Below the pieces are notes generated by a model. That model saw only the letters and a list, made by a program, of their open reading frames with translations. It was not told the origin of the DNA and did not search any database. Below, piece by piece: positions 1 through 8,136 of a stretch of 45,633 nt of DNA. The DNA is from an uncultured Bacilli bacterium. Lineage in GTDB: Bacteria; Bacillota_I; Bacilli_A; RF39; UBA660. Location of the stretch: contig CALVRX010000027.1 of assembly GCA_944358815.1 (NCBI GenBank), forward strand, positions 1-45,633, read 5' to 3'. Within the stretch, counting starts at the first letter, position 1. Each line of letters begins with the position of its first letter. A program made the position numbers and the translations under genes.

Positions 1-84
1 GTACTAATTTCTTAATTAACACTAACGATTATATCACAAAATCGTAGTAATTACAATGCTTTTGTCAACTGATAACTCTTGATA

Positions 85-133
<49 letters not shown>

Positions 134-151
134 AACTCAGACAACAAAACA

Positions 152-180
152 ATTATACTATATCTTTACAAAAAATTCAA
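152..180 (-). promoter_or_regulatory. Promoter of the broken tRNA-Arg
   Basis: On the minus strand TTGAAT (180-175) and TATAAT (157-152) are separated by exactly 17 bases. The predicted start is about 12 bases before the tRNA 5' end. The promoter looks intact although the tRNA is not. Confidence 0.6.
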
Positions 181-231
181 GAAATTTATATAAAAAATAT
201 ACAAATATTCTTAAATTATCATAAATTCATG

Positions 232-237
232 TATAAT
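232..237 (+). promoter_or_regulatory. -10 box for the TMEM43-like gene
   Basis: TATAAT stands 24 bases before the start codon at 262 and is followed by the ribosome binding site AGGGGAG. No convincing -35 is seen 17 bases upstream. Confidence 0.4.
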
Positions 238-261
238 ATATCTAGAATAGGGGAGAAAAAC

Positions 262-1515
262 ATGAATGATACAGTAACAAGAAAAAAAAGTAATGGAGGA
301 ATAATAGCTGGACTTTTATTTGTTATAATTGGTATTATTTTACTGTGGTTCAATGAAGGCAGAACAGTCAAAACTGCTGAAACCATTGATGAAGCCCAAA
401 CACAATATATAGATGTTAGTAGTACTAAAATAAATAGTAATAATAATGGTAAATTAATAGCCACCAATGGAAAATTAGAATTACCATCATCTGGAGTTAC
501 AGATACATATTTTGATGTCACTGTCCCAAGTGCTAAATTAACAAGAACAGTAGAAATGTATCAGTGGAAAGAAAGCTGTAAGACAGATAATAATGGTAAT
601 GAAAGATGCTCTTATAGCAAGCAGTGGAGCGATGAGCTAATTAATTCTAATAGTTTTGCCAATCCAAATTATAGTAATCCTAGTACTATGCCATATAGTA
701 GTGATACATATTACGCTCAAAATGTTAAATTAGGTGCTTATAATGTAAATAGTGATTTACTTAACCAATTAAATACTAATACCAAAGTTACAGTAACAGA
801 TAACCAAAATTCCATGCGAGCAGGTCTCAACGCCAGTGGATATTATTATACAAATGTTCAAAATAATAATCCACAAATTGGTGATGTAAGAATCAGTTTT
901 TCTTATAGTAATGCTTCTAATGTCAGTATTTTAGCCATTCAAAGTAATAATACTTTTACACCATTTGAATCCACTAACGGTTATAGTATCTATGAATTAC
1001 AAGAAGGCATTATGGATGGTAAAGAAATTCTAAATAAATTAACCAATGAAAATAATACTCTTAAATGGGTGTTAAGACTTATAGGTACCATATTTGTTAT
1101 AGGTGGTTTTGCAGTCATGATTTCACCACTTCAAAGACTCGCCAATTTTATTCCAATTTTGGGTACAATATTCGGATGGGTTTCTGGTTTTATTACCGTT
1201 GTATTAGGACTAGGAGTGAGCCTTATTGTCATTGCCTTAGCTTGGTTACGTTATCGTCCAATCTTTTCAATTATTTTATTAGTAGTAGTTGCAGCTGTAA
1301 TCATATTATTAAAAAAGAAAAGAACTAAGAAATTAAACAATACAACTATCCAAAATCCAGTACAAACACCTATGAATAATCAAACTCCAATTAATAATAC
1401 TATTTCAAATAATATTCAAAGTGCTCAGGTAAATGCTCCAAGTACTATCAATAATTTAAATCAGCAATCAGCCCAAGCACCAAATATAACAAATCAAAAT
1501 AATAATCAAAATTAA
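262..1515 (+). CDS. TMEM43 family membrane protein
   Basis: The protein has 417 residues. A membrane segment lies at about 13-32, then a long presumably extracytoplasmic region (33-265), three hydrophobic segments at about 268-352, and a tail of some 65 residues rich in Asn and Gln after a KKKRTKK cluster. The arrangement and the stretch around FDVTVPSAKLTRTVEMYQW resemble the TMEM43 family, known from eukaryotic inner nuclear membrane and from many bacteria with no settled role. The reading frame is open from 79, but the ATG at 262 has AGGGGAG ahead of it, and the earlier part lies over the tRNA remnant. Function is not inferred beyond membrane location. Confidence 0.75.
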   Translation: MNDTVTRKKSNGGIIAGLLFVIIGIILLWFNEGRTVKTAETIDEAQTQYIDVSSTKINSNNNGKLIATNGKLELPSSGVTDTYFDVTVPSAKLTRTVEMYQWKESCKTDNNGNERCSYSKQWSDELINSNSFANPNYSNPSTMPYSSDTYYAQNVKLGAYNVNSDLLNQLNTNTKVTVTDNQNSMRAGLNASGYYYTNVQNNNPQIGDVRISFSYSNASNVSILAIQSNNTFTPFESTNGYSIYELQEGIMDGKEILNKLTNENNTLKWVLRLIGTIFVIGGFAVMISPLQRLANFIPILGTIFGWVSGFITVVLGLGVSLIVIALAWLRYRPIFSIILLVVVAAVIILLKKKRTKKLNNTTIQNPVQTPMNNQTPINNTISNNIQSAQVNAPSTINNLNQQSAQAPNITNQNNNQN

Positions 1516-1548
1516 AGCAATATTTCAAAACAGTTATATTGCTTTTTG
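1515..1548 (+). terminator. Intrinsic terminator after TMEM43-like gene
   Basis: AGCAATAT (1516-1523) pairs with ATATTGCT (1536-1543) and is followed by a T run. The stem begins at the last base of the stop codon. Confidence 0.8.
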
Positions 1549-1637
1549 TATAATTGCATTTAATCTATAATTTACAAAAAATATTTAAAACTATATATAA
1601 ATTTTATCTTTAATATAATGTAAATTACTTAAAAAAA

Positions 1638-1646
1638 TGTTATAAT
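1638..1646 (+). promoter_or_regulatory. Extended -10 promoter
   Basis: TGT followed by TATAAT, 22 bases before the start codon at 1668, is an extended -10 element. No good -35 hexamer is seen. It would drive 1668-2390 and eno. Confidence 0.5.
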
Positions 1647-1667
1647 TAAAATGGAGGTTAAACTAAT

Positions 1668-2390
1668 ATGGATATTCAAAGCGAAATCAAACCATTATCA
1701 TTTTATGAAGATTTATTTTTAAGTTTTAAATCTGATTTATTAGATGAAATGAATATTAAAGAACAGTTAAGTGATGAAGAATTAAAAAATCAATTAACTT
1801 ATATTATTAAACAATATGAAATGGAATTTAAAGATTCATATACGGATTTATTCTTGTATAACTATTATCAAAACTTGTTGCACAACCATACAATTGATAA
1901 AATATTAGATTATATCAAATTTAGAAAAGGCTTAACCAACAATGGTCGCGACAAAATTCTAATATCTGCCAAAAACGATAGCAATGATGCCATTTACTTA
2001 TATGGACTATCATTCGCAGAATCTACAGAGCAAGGGGATATATATACAAGTTCAATTACTGGTTTACAATATTTGCTTAAACCACAAGTAACTGAAATTA
2101 TTAATAATCGTGATATTTTTTTAAGACCCCCAAAAGGGACTCCTAATTTAAGAGGTCCACATACAACTTATACCCTTGAATACGGTATAATCTATTGGCA
2201 AAATTTTAAACAACATATTGTGGAATATATTGATGATTTTGACCATAACCATTCAGATGACTTTTTAGAAGATTTAACGGATTATCGTTATTGGTTAAAT
2301 GTATATAGAATTTATACAGATTTTACAAATCAAATTCAAATTACTAAAGAAAGACAATTAAAACAAGGAGGAAATCATGTCAAAAATTAA
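1668..2390 (+). CDS. Hypothetical protein upstream of enolase
   Basis: This protein of 240 residues has no motif I recognise. It has no signal peptide or membrane segment, is acidic, and looks mostly helical in its first 90 residues. A more conserved-looking middle part carries [21 protein letters not shown] near 160-180. GGAGG stands before the ATG. The end overlaps the enolase start by 14 bases, and the enolase ribosome binding site lies inside its last codons, so the two are probably translationally coupled. It is a real gene by length, start signal and overlap, but its function is unknown. Confidence 0.7.
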   Translation: MDIQSEIKPLSFYEDLFLSFKSDLLDEMNIKEQLSDEELKNQLTYIIKQYEMEFKDSYTDLFLYNYYQNLLHNHTIDKILDYIKFRKGLTNNGRDKILISAKNDSNDAIYLYGLSFAESTEQGDIYTSSITGLQYLLKPQVTEIINNRDIFLRPPKGTPNLRGPHTTYTLEYGIIYWQNFKQHIVEYIDDFDHNHSDDFLEDLTDYRYWLNVYRIYTDFTNQIQITKERQLKQGGNHVKN

Positions 2391-3606
2391 GGATATAATT
2401 GCTAGAGAAATTTTAGATTCTAGAGGTAACCCAACTGTTGAAGTAGATGTAATTTTAGAAAATGGTATCTTAGGTAGAGCTGCTATACCATCAGGCGCCT
2501 CAACCGGCGAAAGAGAAGCCTTAGAACTTAGAGATGGTGATAAAAATAGATATATGGGCAAAGGAGTTTTAAAAGCCGTCAACAATGTAAATGAAATTTT
2601 AAAAAAACCGCTAATTGGTAAAGATCCTCATAATCAAAAAGAAATTGACGAAATTCTAATAGAATTAGATGGTACAGAAAATAAGGGAAAATATGGAGCC
2701 AACGCTATCTTAGGCATTTCCTTAGCCAACCTTAAAGCAGCAGCCTTAGATGATCATAAACCATTATTTGAATATGTTGGCAGTAATTATTCTATGCCAA
2801 GAGCCATGATGAACATTTTAAACGGTGGAGCTCATGCCGATAATAACTTAGACTTTCAAGAATTTATGATAGTACCCAAAGCTGATACATTTGCTAAAAG
2901 ACTCCAAATAGGGAGTGAAGTATTCCATCATTTAAGTAAAGTTTTAAAAGATAAAGGTTATCATACTGGAGTAGGTGATGAAGGCGGTTTTGCCCCTAAT
3001 TTAAATACCAATGAAGAAGCCTTAGATCTTTTAATGCAAGCCGTAGTTGATGCTGGATATACTCCAGGTAAAGACGTTGACTTTGCCTTAGATGTTGCTG
3101 CCAGCGAATTTTATGAAAATGGAGTTTATAATCTAAAAGGTGCTAAACTACAATTAACCACTGATGAACTTATCGACTATTACCAAACCCTATTAGATAA
3201 ATATCCAATCATTTCAATTGAAGATCCTGTCGACGAAAACGATTGGACCGGTTTTCAAAAAATGACAGAAAAATATGGCGATAAAATTTGGCTAGTTGGT
3301 GATGACTTGTTTGTTACTAATAAAAAATACCTTCAAAAAGGTATTGATATGCACGCTGGTAATGCCATATTAATTAAAATAAACCAAATAGGTACTATAA
3401 CAGAAACCTTAGAAACTATTGACCTAGCTAAAAAACATGGCTATAGAACCATAATCTCTCATAGAAGTGGTGAAACTGAAGATACTTCAATTGCCGATTT
3501 AGCTGTTGGTTTAAATTTAGGTCAAATCAAGACCGGTTCATTATCTAGAACCGATAGGACATGTAAATATAACGAATTACTTAGAATTGAACAGCAATTG
3601 ACATAA
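2377..3606 (+). CDS. eno: Enolase (phosphopyruvate hydratase)
   Basis: Enolase converts 2-phosphoglycerate to phosphoenolpyruvate in glycolysis. The protein of 409 residues, slightly short for the family (about 430), has the N-terminal signature [15 protein letters not shown], the loop [28 protein letters not shown], the catalytic Glu of GDEGGFAPN (about residue 202), the metal-binding acidic residues of SIEDPVDE and GDDLFVTN, the catalytic Lys of LIKINQIGT (about 334), and [16 protein letters not shown] stands 6 bases before the ATG. It overlaps the unknown gene upstream and is not with the other glycolytic genes it often joins (gap, pgk, tpi, gpm). Confidence 0.98.
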   Translation: MSKIKDIIAREILDSRGNPTVEVDVILENGILGRAAIPSGASTGEREALELRDGDKNRYMGKGVLKAVNNVNEILKKPLIGKDPHNQKEIDEILIELDGTENKGKYGANAILGISLANLKAAALDDHKPLFEYVGSNYSMPRAMMNILNGGAHADNNLDFQEFMIVPKADTFAKRLQIGSEVFHHLSKVLKDKGYHTGVGDEGGFAPNLNTNEEALDLLMQAVVDAGYTPGKDVDFALDVAASEFYENGVYNLKGAKLQLTTDELIDYYQTLLDKYPIISIEDPVDENDWTGFQKMTEKYGDKIWLVGDDLFVTNKKYLQKGIDMHAGNAILIKINQIGTITETLETIDLAKKHGYRTIISHRSGETEDTSIADLAVGLNLGQIKTGSLSRTDRTCKYNELLRIEQQLT

Positions 3607-3626
3607 TAATAAAAAAGGAGATTATT

Positions 3627-4199
3627 ATGAATAAAAAAATAAAAATAGTTGCAATAATAATTGCCATAATTATAGTTATTATAGCTGCTTTTGTCTATCT
3701 AAATTTATCAGCTTATTATAATAGTAAAAATAATATTGCTAACCATAATCAAAATAATGAAAAATTACAAACAGTATTATTTAATAAATCCCTATTCCAA
3801 GTACCCCTTAATTATTACATTAATTCCTCATCAACTCAGCTAAATCTTATACACCAAAATGGTAATATGAATATTATTATAAAATTTCAGAAAGTACAAA
3901 ATTTTGATTCGCTAGTAGCTACTAGCAACCAAAGAACTGACTGGTTTATTAATAACAACAAAAATAACAATTTAGATTTTTCTAATGCTATAACCACAGT
4001 AACAAACTATAATAACACAAGATTCATAACCACTAGTGGAGTTAAAGAAAACAATTACAATGAAGCCTCAATAACTGCTGAAACTGATGGGGGAGCTTAT
4101 GTTATAGTAATTGTTAAAGAAGGTACTTTAACAGAAGCTAATTTAAATGAAGTGTATTCAATAGTTTCAAATGCTAATACAAAAAAGACGTCAAATTAG
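3627..4199 (+). CDS. Membrane-anchored hypothetical protein
   Basis: A protein of 190 residues with a Lys-rich start and one strongly hydrophobic segment at about 7-29, followed by an Asn-rich linker and a soluble domain from about residue 50, presumably outside the cell. The domain alternates beta-like stretches (NMNIIIKFQKV, ARFITTSG-like region, GAYVIVIVKEG) and recalls small stress or PsbP-like folds, but I cannot assign a family. A GGAG site precedes the ATG, and it lies only 20 bases after eno, so the two are probably cotranscribed. It converges on the RNase J gene with a 4-base overlap. Confidence 0.7.
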   Translation: MNKKIKIVAIIIAIIIVIIAAFVYLNLSAYYNSKNNIANHNQNNEKLQTVLFNKSLFQVPLNYYINSSSTQLNLIHQNGNMNIIIKFQKVQNFDSLVATSNQRTDWFINNNKNNNLDFSNAITTVTNYNNTRFITTSGVKENNYNEASITAETDGGAYVIVIVKEGTLTEANLNEVYSIVSNANTKKTSN

Positions 4200-4217
4200 A
4201 TTTTAACGTCCTTTTTT
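4181..4217. terminator. Bidirectional terminator between convergent genes
   Basis: GACGT (4187-4191) pairs with ACGTC (4206-4210), helped by inner AAAT/ATTT pairing and flanked by an A6 run on the left and a T6 run on the right. It can therefore end transcripts from both sides. It lies within the overlapping ends of the two genes. Confidence 0.75.
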
Positions 4218-5875
4218 ATATTCATAATAACTGGTAAAATAATAGGCTTTCTTCCAGTATGCAAATTAATATAACCACTTAAGCTATTAATAATTTCTTG
4301 TTTTACATCTGTATAATTTACGCCAGTTTTAATCTTACTTATAATTGCCTCTTTGGCAATATATTCTAATTTCTTAAGTAAATCTAAATTATCATTTACT
4401 AAAACAAAACCTCTAGTAATAATATTAGGATTAGAAAGCAATTTGCTATTTTGAACATCAATATTTGCAATAACCACAACAATTCCATCGTTAGCCATAA
4501 TCTTACGATCTTTCATTACCGCATTACTAACTTCACCAATACGATTACCATCGACATACGTTTCACCAGCAGGAATATGAAATGCTTTTTTCACAATTCC
4601 TTTTTTCATTGAAAGAACATCACCATTAGTAAGTACAAAAGTATTTTCCTTTGGTATGTCACATTCTATAGCAATATCAGCGTGTCTCTTTAACATTCGG
4701 TATTCACCGTGAAATGGCATAAAATACTTTGGCTTAGCTAGTCTAATCATCCATTTTAATTCTTCCTCATTCGCATGACCACTCGCATGAATATCACTTA
4801 ATGAAGTATTGGTATATACAGTTATTCCTCTTAAATATAACTTATTAATAGTTCTGGAAATACTAAGTGCATTTCCTGGAATAGCTGATGATGAAAATAC
4901 CACCACATCGTCACTACGTAATTTTATATGCCTAAACGTTCCATTGGCTAATCTACTTAAAGCTGCTAATGGTTCGCCTTGAGTACCAGTACAAAGTAAA
5001 CATACTTTATTTGATGGCAGCTTAGTCGCTTCCTCCGGTGTTATAAAAATTTCCTTGTGTTTAATATATCCGCCTTCAATAGAAATTTCAATATTGTTTT
5101 CCATGCTTCGACCAAATACCGCAATCTTTCGTCCATGTCTTTTGCATGTATCGACAATATGTTTTAATCTATATATATTTGAAGCAAATGTTGCAATAAT
5201 AATTCGGCTATTATGCTTATTAAATAATTCCTCTAAAGCATCATCAACTTTAGATTCACTAATACTTACGCCAGGATTCATTGCATTAGTACTATCACTT
5301 AATAATAAAGTGACACCTTCAGCACCCAACTTCGCAATTTTTTGAACATCTGCCATTGGACCAATTGGTGTTAAATCAAACTTGAAATCTCCAGTTGTCA
5401 TAATCACTCCGTCAGGAGTATGAATAACAATACCATGTGAATCAGGAATAGAGTGGGTTGTTCTATAAAACTCTACCCACATATCTTTAAACCGGTATAC
5501 ACTGTCATCTTGATATACATATAAATTATTATACTTTATTTTCCTGTCTTCCAATTTTTTTCTAATCAAAGCTGCTGCTTGATTAGGCGCATATATAGCC
5601 GGAATATTAACTTCCGAAAGTAAAAATGGAATACCACCGATATGATCTTCATGACCATGAGTAATAAAAAGTCCCTTAATTTTGCTTTCATTTTGTTTTA
5701 AAAACGTAAAATCTGGAATAACATAATCAATTCCAAGTAATTCCCCACCAGGGAATATAACACCCGCATCAGTAATAATCAATTCATCATTATGCATTAC
5801 ACAATACATATTTTTTCCGACCTCACCAAGTCCGCCTAAAGCGAAAATGTAAGTCTCGTCTTTGTTAAACTTCAT
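4196..5875 (-). CDS. rnj: Ribonuclease J
   Basis: RNase J is a metallo-beta-lactamase/beta-CASP nuclease of Gram-positive mRNA decay and rRNA maturation, with 5'-3' exonuclease and endonuclease activity. The protein of 559 residues shows the zinc motif HGHEDH (73-78), TTGDFKFD, LLSDSTNA, the CASP-domain motif SGHA and a late PFHGEYRML. I start it at the ATG at 5875, because AAGGAG stands 8 bases ahead and the sequence from MKFNKDE fits the family; a frame 20 codons longer has no such site. One copy only is seen here, so rnjA or rnjB cannot be told apart. Confidence 0.95.
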   Translation of the reverse strand: MKFNKDETYIFALGGLGEVGKNMYCVMHNDELIITDAGVIFPGGELLGIDYVIPDFTFLKQNESKIKGLFITHGHEDHIGGIPFLLSEVNIPAIYAPNQAAALIRKKLEDRKIKYNNLYVYQDDSVYRFKDMWVEFYRTTHSIPDSHGIVIHTPDGVIMTTGDFKFDLTPIGPMADVQKIAKLGAEGVTLLLSDSTNAMNPGVSISESKVDDALEELFNKHNSRIIIATFASNIYRLKHIVDTCKRHGRKIAVFGRSMENNIEISIEGGYIKHKEIFITPEEATKLPSNKVCLLCTGTQGEPLAALSRLANGTFRHIKLRSDDVVVFSSSAIPGNALSISRTINKLYLRGITVYTNTSLSDIHASGHANEEELKWMIRLAKPKYFMPFHGEYRMLKRHADIAIECDIPKENTFVLTNGDVLSMKKGIVKKAFHIPAGETYVDGNRIGEVSNAVMKDRKIMANDGIVVVIANIDVQNSKLLSNPNIITRGFVLVNDNLDLLKKLEYIAKEAIISKIKTGVNYTDVKQEIINSLSGYINLHTGRKPIILPVIMNIKKDVKI

Positions 5876-5914
5876 TATAAACTCCTTTCCATAAAAGTTA
5901 AAACTGACTATAAC

Positions 5915-5953
5915 ATTATATCTTTTTTTTATCATTTTGACAAGTTCACTTGT
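5915..5953 (-). promoter_or_regulatory. RNase J promoter with dyad at -35
   Basis: On the minus strand TTGTCA (5943-5938) and TATAAT (5920-5915) are 17 bases apart. The -35 box overlaps a perfect inverted repeat ACAAGT-TC-ACTTGT (5940-5953), a possible operator. Confidence 0.65.
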
Positions 5954-6015
5954 AATAAGATCATAATAAGAATACCATAAAAATAACTCATTTTTATATT
6001 TTACCTATCAAATCA

Positions 6016-6045
6016 TTGACAGCTAAATAAGCTACAATATATAAT
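6016..6045 (+). promoter_or_regulatory. Promoter for the coiled-coil protein
   Basis: TTGACA (6016-6021) and TATAAT (6040-6045) with 18 bases between, both perfect hexamers, before AAAGGAG and the ATG at 6067. Confidence 0.7.
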
Positions 6046-6066
6046 AAATTTTAAAGGAGAATACTA

Positions 6067-6792
6067 ATGAACAAAGAACTTATAGACTACATTAATATAT
6101 ATGAAAGTAAAAAAAGGAAAATATCCGCCCATGAAGAACAATTAAAAAATATAAAAAAAGAAATTGATAAAAAAATTGCTGATTTAGAAAATCAAATTGC
6201 TGCTTTTAATAAACAATATGAAGAAATAGCTTTACCAATTAACGATAAAATAGATAATGAAATAAAAGATTTAAATAAGTTTTTATTAAATAATGTTATC
6301 CAAATTAATCTTGTAGACATTATTGACGCCTTAGCTACTATAACAAAAGAAAATCCCGAAGATATTAAAGTTTATGGTTTTCACACTCCTATTATCTACC
6401 CAATTATAAAAAAATTTCATAATAGACAAGACTTATTAACTCAAATATATCAAGCTGTCAAAGAACCTGTCACTGTATCTTTATATATTGAAGGTATTTA
6501 TCACGCTAAACCATATTATATACCAATAGTTTATGAAACAAATGTATCAGAACCTTGGACCGATGGTAAAACTTTGCTTGACCATAGTGAAATAAAAGCT
6601 CAATCAATAATATCAATCACTGAAAAAGGTAAAAAAATAATGTCTACTGTTATACTTGATAAAGCAATATATGCCATTTGCGCGTTTAATTTAAAGCAAA
6701 TAATTGACTTCACGCAAAATAGTGACTTGCTATCTCAAGCCGTCATGAAATGTCTAAATAGACCAAAAGTCAAAGTAAAACAAAAAATATAA
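6067..6792 (+). CDS. Hypothetical protein with N-terminal coiled coil
   Basis: A soluble protein of 241 residues. Residues about 10-75 are a charged, heptad-like helical region (KKRKISAHEEQLKNIKKEID and on) likely to form a coiled coil. The rest is a mixed alpha/beta region that I cannot assign to a family. It has a consensus promoter and AAAGGAG before the ATG, and appears to be a single-gene unit upstream of the ftsY operon, which has its own promoter. There is no signal peptide or membrane segment. The function is unknown. Confidence 0.65.
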   Translation: MNKELIDYINIYESKKRKISAHEEQLKNIKKEIDKKIADLENQIAAFNKQYEEIALPINDKIDNEIKDLNKFLLNNVIQINLVDIIDALATITKENPEDIKVYGFHTPIIYPIIKKFHNRQDLLTQIYQAVKEPVTVSLYIEGIYHAKPYYIPIVYETNVSEPWTDGKTLLDHSEIKAQSIISITEKGKKIMSTVILDKAIYAICAFNLKQIIDFTQNSDLLSQAVMKCLNRPKVKVKQKI

Positions 6793-6805
6793 ATATTTTA
6801 TTTTA

Positions 6806-6834
6806 TTGAACTTTAATAAAAAATAGTGTAAAAT
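6806..6834 (+). promoter_or_regulatory. ftsY operon promoter
   Basis: TTGAAC (6806-6811) and TAAAAT (6829-6834) are 17 bases apart, ahead of AGGGTGA and the ftsY ATG. Confidence 0.55.
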
Positions 6835-6859
6835 TATTATAGTAATAGGGTGATTATAC

Positions 6860-7834
6860 ATGGGAATATTTGACAAATTTAAAAACATCTTTAAAAAAGA
6901 AGAAAAACAGGAAACAGAGGCTTATGACAAAGGACTAGAAAAAACCAGAGATAACTTCTTGTCAGCTTTATTAAATTTAAATAAAAATCATAAACTAATC
7001 GATGATGATTATTTTGAAAACTTAGAAGAAATACTTATAATGTCTGATATTGGCGTAAGTACAGTAATGGAAATCATCGATAGATTGAAAAAACGTGTTA
7101 AAAAAGAAAATATCAAAACCGCCGATGAACTAAAAGATATAATTGTCGATGAAATGTTCATTATATATGTCGATGGCGATATTATTACTAACAAAATTAA
7201 CTATGCAGAAGAAGGACCAACTGTTATTTTATTTGTAGGAGTAAATGGCGCCGGTAAAACCACAACTATCGGAAAACTTGCTTGTAAATTAAAAGAAGAA
7301 GGTAAAAAAGTCTTAATGATTGCTGGTGATACCTTTAGAGCTGGCGCTATCGAACAACTAGATGAATGGGCTAAAAAAATAGGCGTTGATATTGTTTCCA
7401 AAGAAAACGCTGATCCCGTTAGTGTTATGTATGATGGGGTAAATAAAGCCAAAGAAGAAAACTATGACATCGTTTTAATCGATACCGCTGGTAGACTTCA
7501 AAATAAAATTGGACTAATGAAAGAACTTGAAAAAGTCAATAAAGTTATTGGTAAACTATTGCCGGGAGCTCCACACGAAACTTTGTTAGTCATCGATGCT
7601 ACCACTGGTCAAAACGGCATTAGTCAAGCCAAGAGCTTCCAAGAAATAACTAATATTACAGGTATTGTTTTAACTAAATTAGATGGCACTGCTAAAGGCG
7701 GTATAGTTCTAGCCATTAAAGAAGAAACTGGAATTCCAGTTAAATATGTTGGACTAGGTGAAACGCAAAACGATCTTAGAATCTTTGATATTGAAAAATA
7801 CATATATGGTCTATTTAAAGGAATGGATGACTAA
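6860..7834 (+). CDS. ftsY: Signal recognition particle receptor FtsY
   Basis: FtsY is the GTPase receptor that docks the signal recognition particle and its ribosome at the membrane. The protein of 324 residues has a short charged N-terminal region (the A domain is almost absent), an NG domain with the P-loop GVNGAGKTTT (from about 127), AGDTFRAGAIEQL, the DTAGR box (about 208), TKLDGTAKGG (about 272) and GLGETQNDL near the end. It starts an operon with ylxM (1-base overlap), the HerA-like ATPase and an FxLYD-like protein. The missing long acidic A domain is usual in Gram-positive species. Confidence 0.97.
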   Translation: MGIFDKFKNIFKKEEKQETEAYDKGLEKTRDNFLSALLNLNKNHKLIDDDYFENLEEILIMSDIGVSTVMEIIDRLKKRVKKENIKTADELKDIIVDEMFIIYVDGDIITNKINYAEEGPTVILFVGVNGAGKTTTIGKLACKLKEEGKKVLMIAGDTFRAGAIEQLDEWAKKIGVDIVSKENADPVSVMYDGVNKAKEENYDIVLIDTAGRLQNKIGLMKELEKVNKVIGKLLPGAPHETLLVIDATTGQNGISQAKSFQEITNITGIVLTKLDGTAKGGIVLAIKEETGIPVKYVGLGETQNDLRIFDIEKYIYGLFKGMDD

Positions 7835-8124
7835 TGGATAAAATCATTTATTTAACTAATCTATTCGATTACTATGGCTCATTACTTACTGATAAACAGC
7901 AAAAATACTTTAAAAATTATTACTTTCATAATCTAACACTCTCAGAAATCTCTGAAAATCAGCACGTATCTAGAAACGCTGTCTATAAACAAATTAAAGA
8001 AGCTGAAAATAAATTGTTATATTATGAAAGTAACTTAAAACAATATGAAAATGGTCAAAAAATAAAAAAAATAATTAAAAATTTAGACCCAAAAATCAAA
8101 AATCAAATAGAAGAATTATTATAG
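7834..8124 (+). CDS. ylxM: YlxM family SRP-associated HTH protein
   Basis: YlxM is a small helix-turn-helix protein of the sigma-70 region 4 type that is linked to the signal recognition particle in Gram-positive bacteria. The 96 residues show LTDKQQKYFKNYYFHNLTLS, then ISENQHVSRNAVYKQIKEAE, the typical HTH. The start overlaps the ftsY stop (TAATG), so translation is coupled. In Bacillus the gene sits before ffh; here it follows ftsY, which keeps it in the same pathway. Confidence 0.9.
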   Translation: MDKIIYLTNLFDYYGSLLTDKQQKYFKNYYFHNLTLSEISENQHVSRNAVYKQIKEAENKLLYYESNLKQYENGQKIKKIIKNLDPKIKNQIEELL

Positions 8125-8136
8125 GGGAGGATAAAT

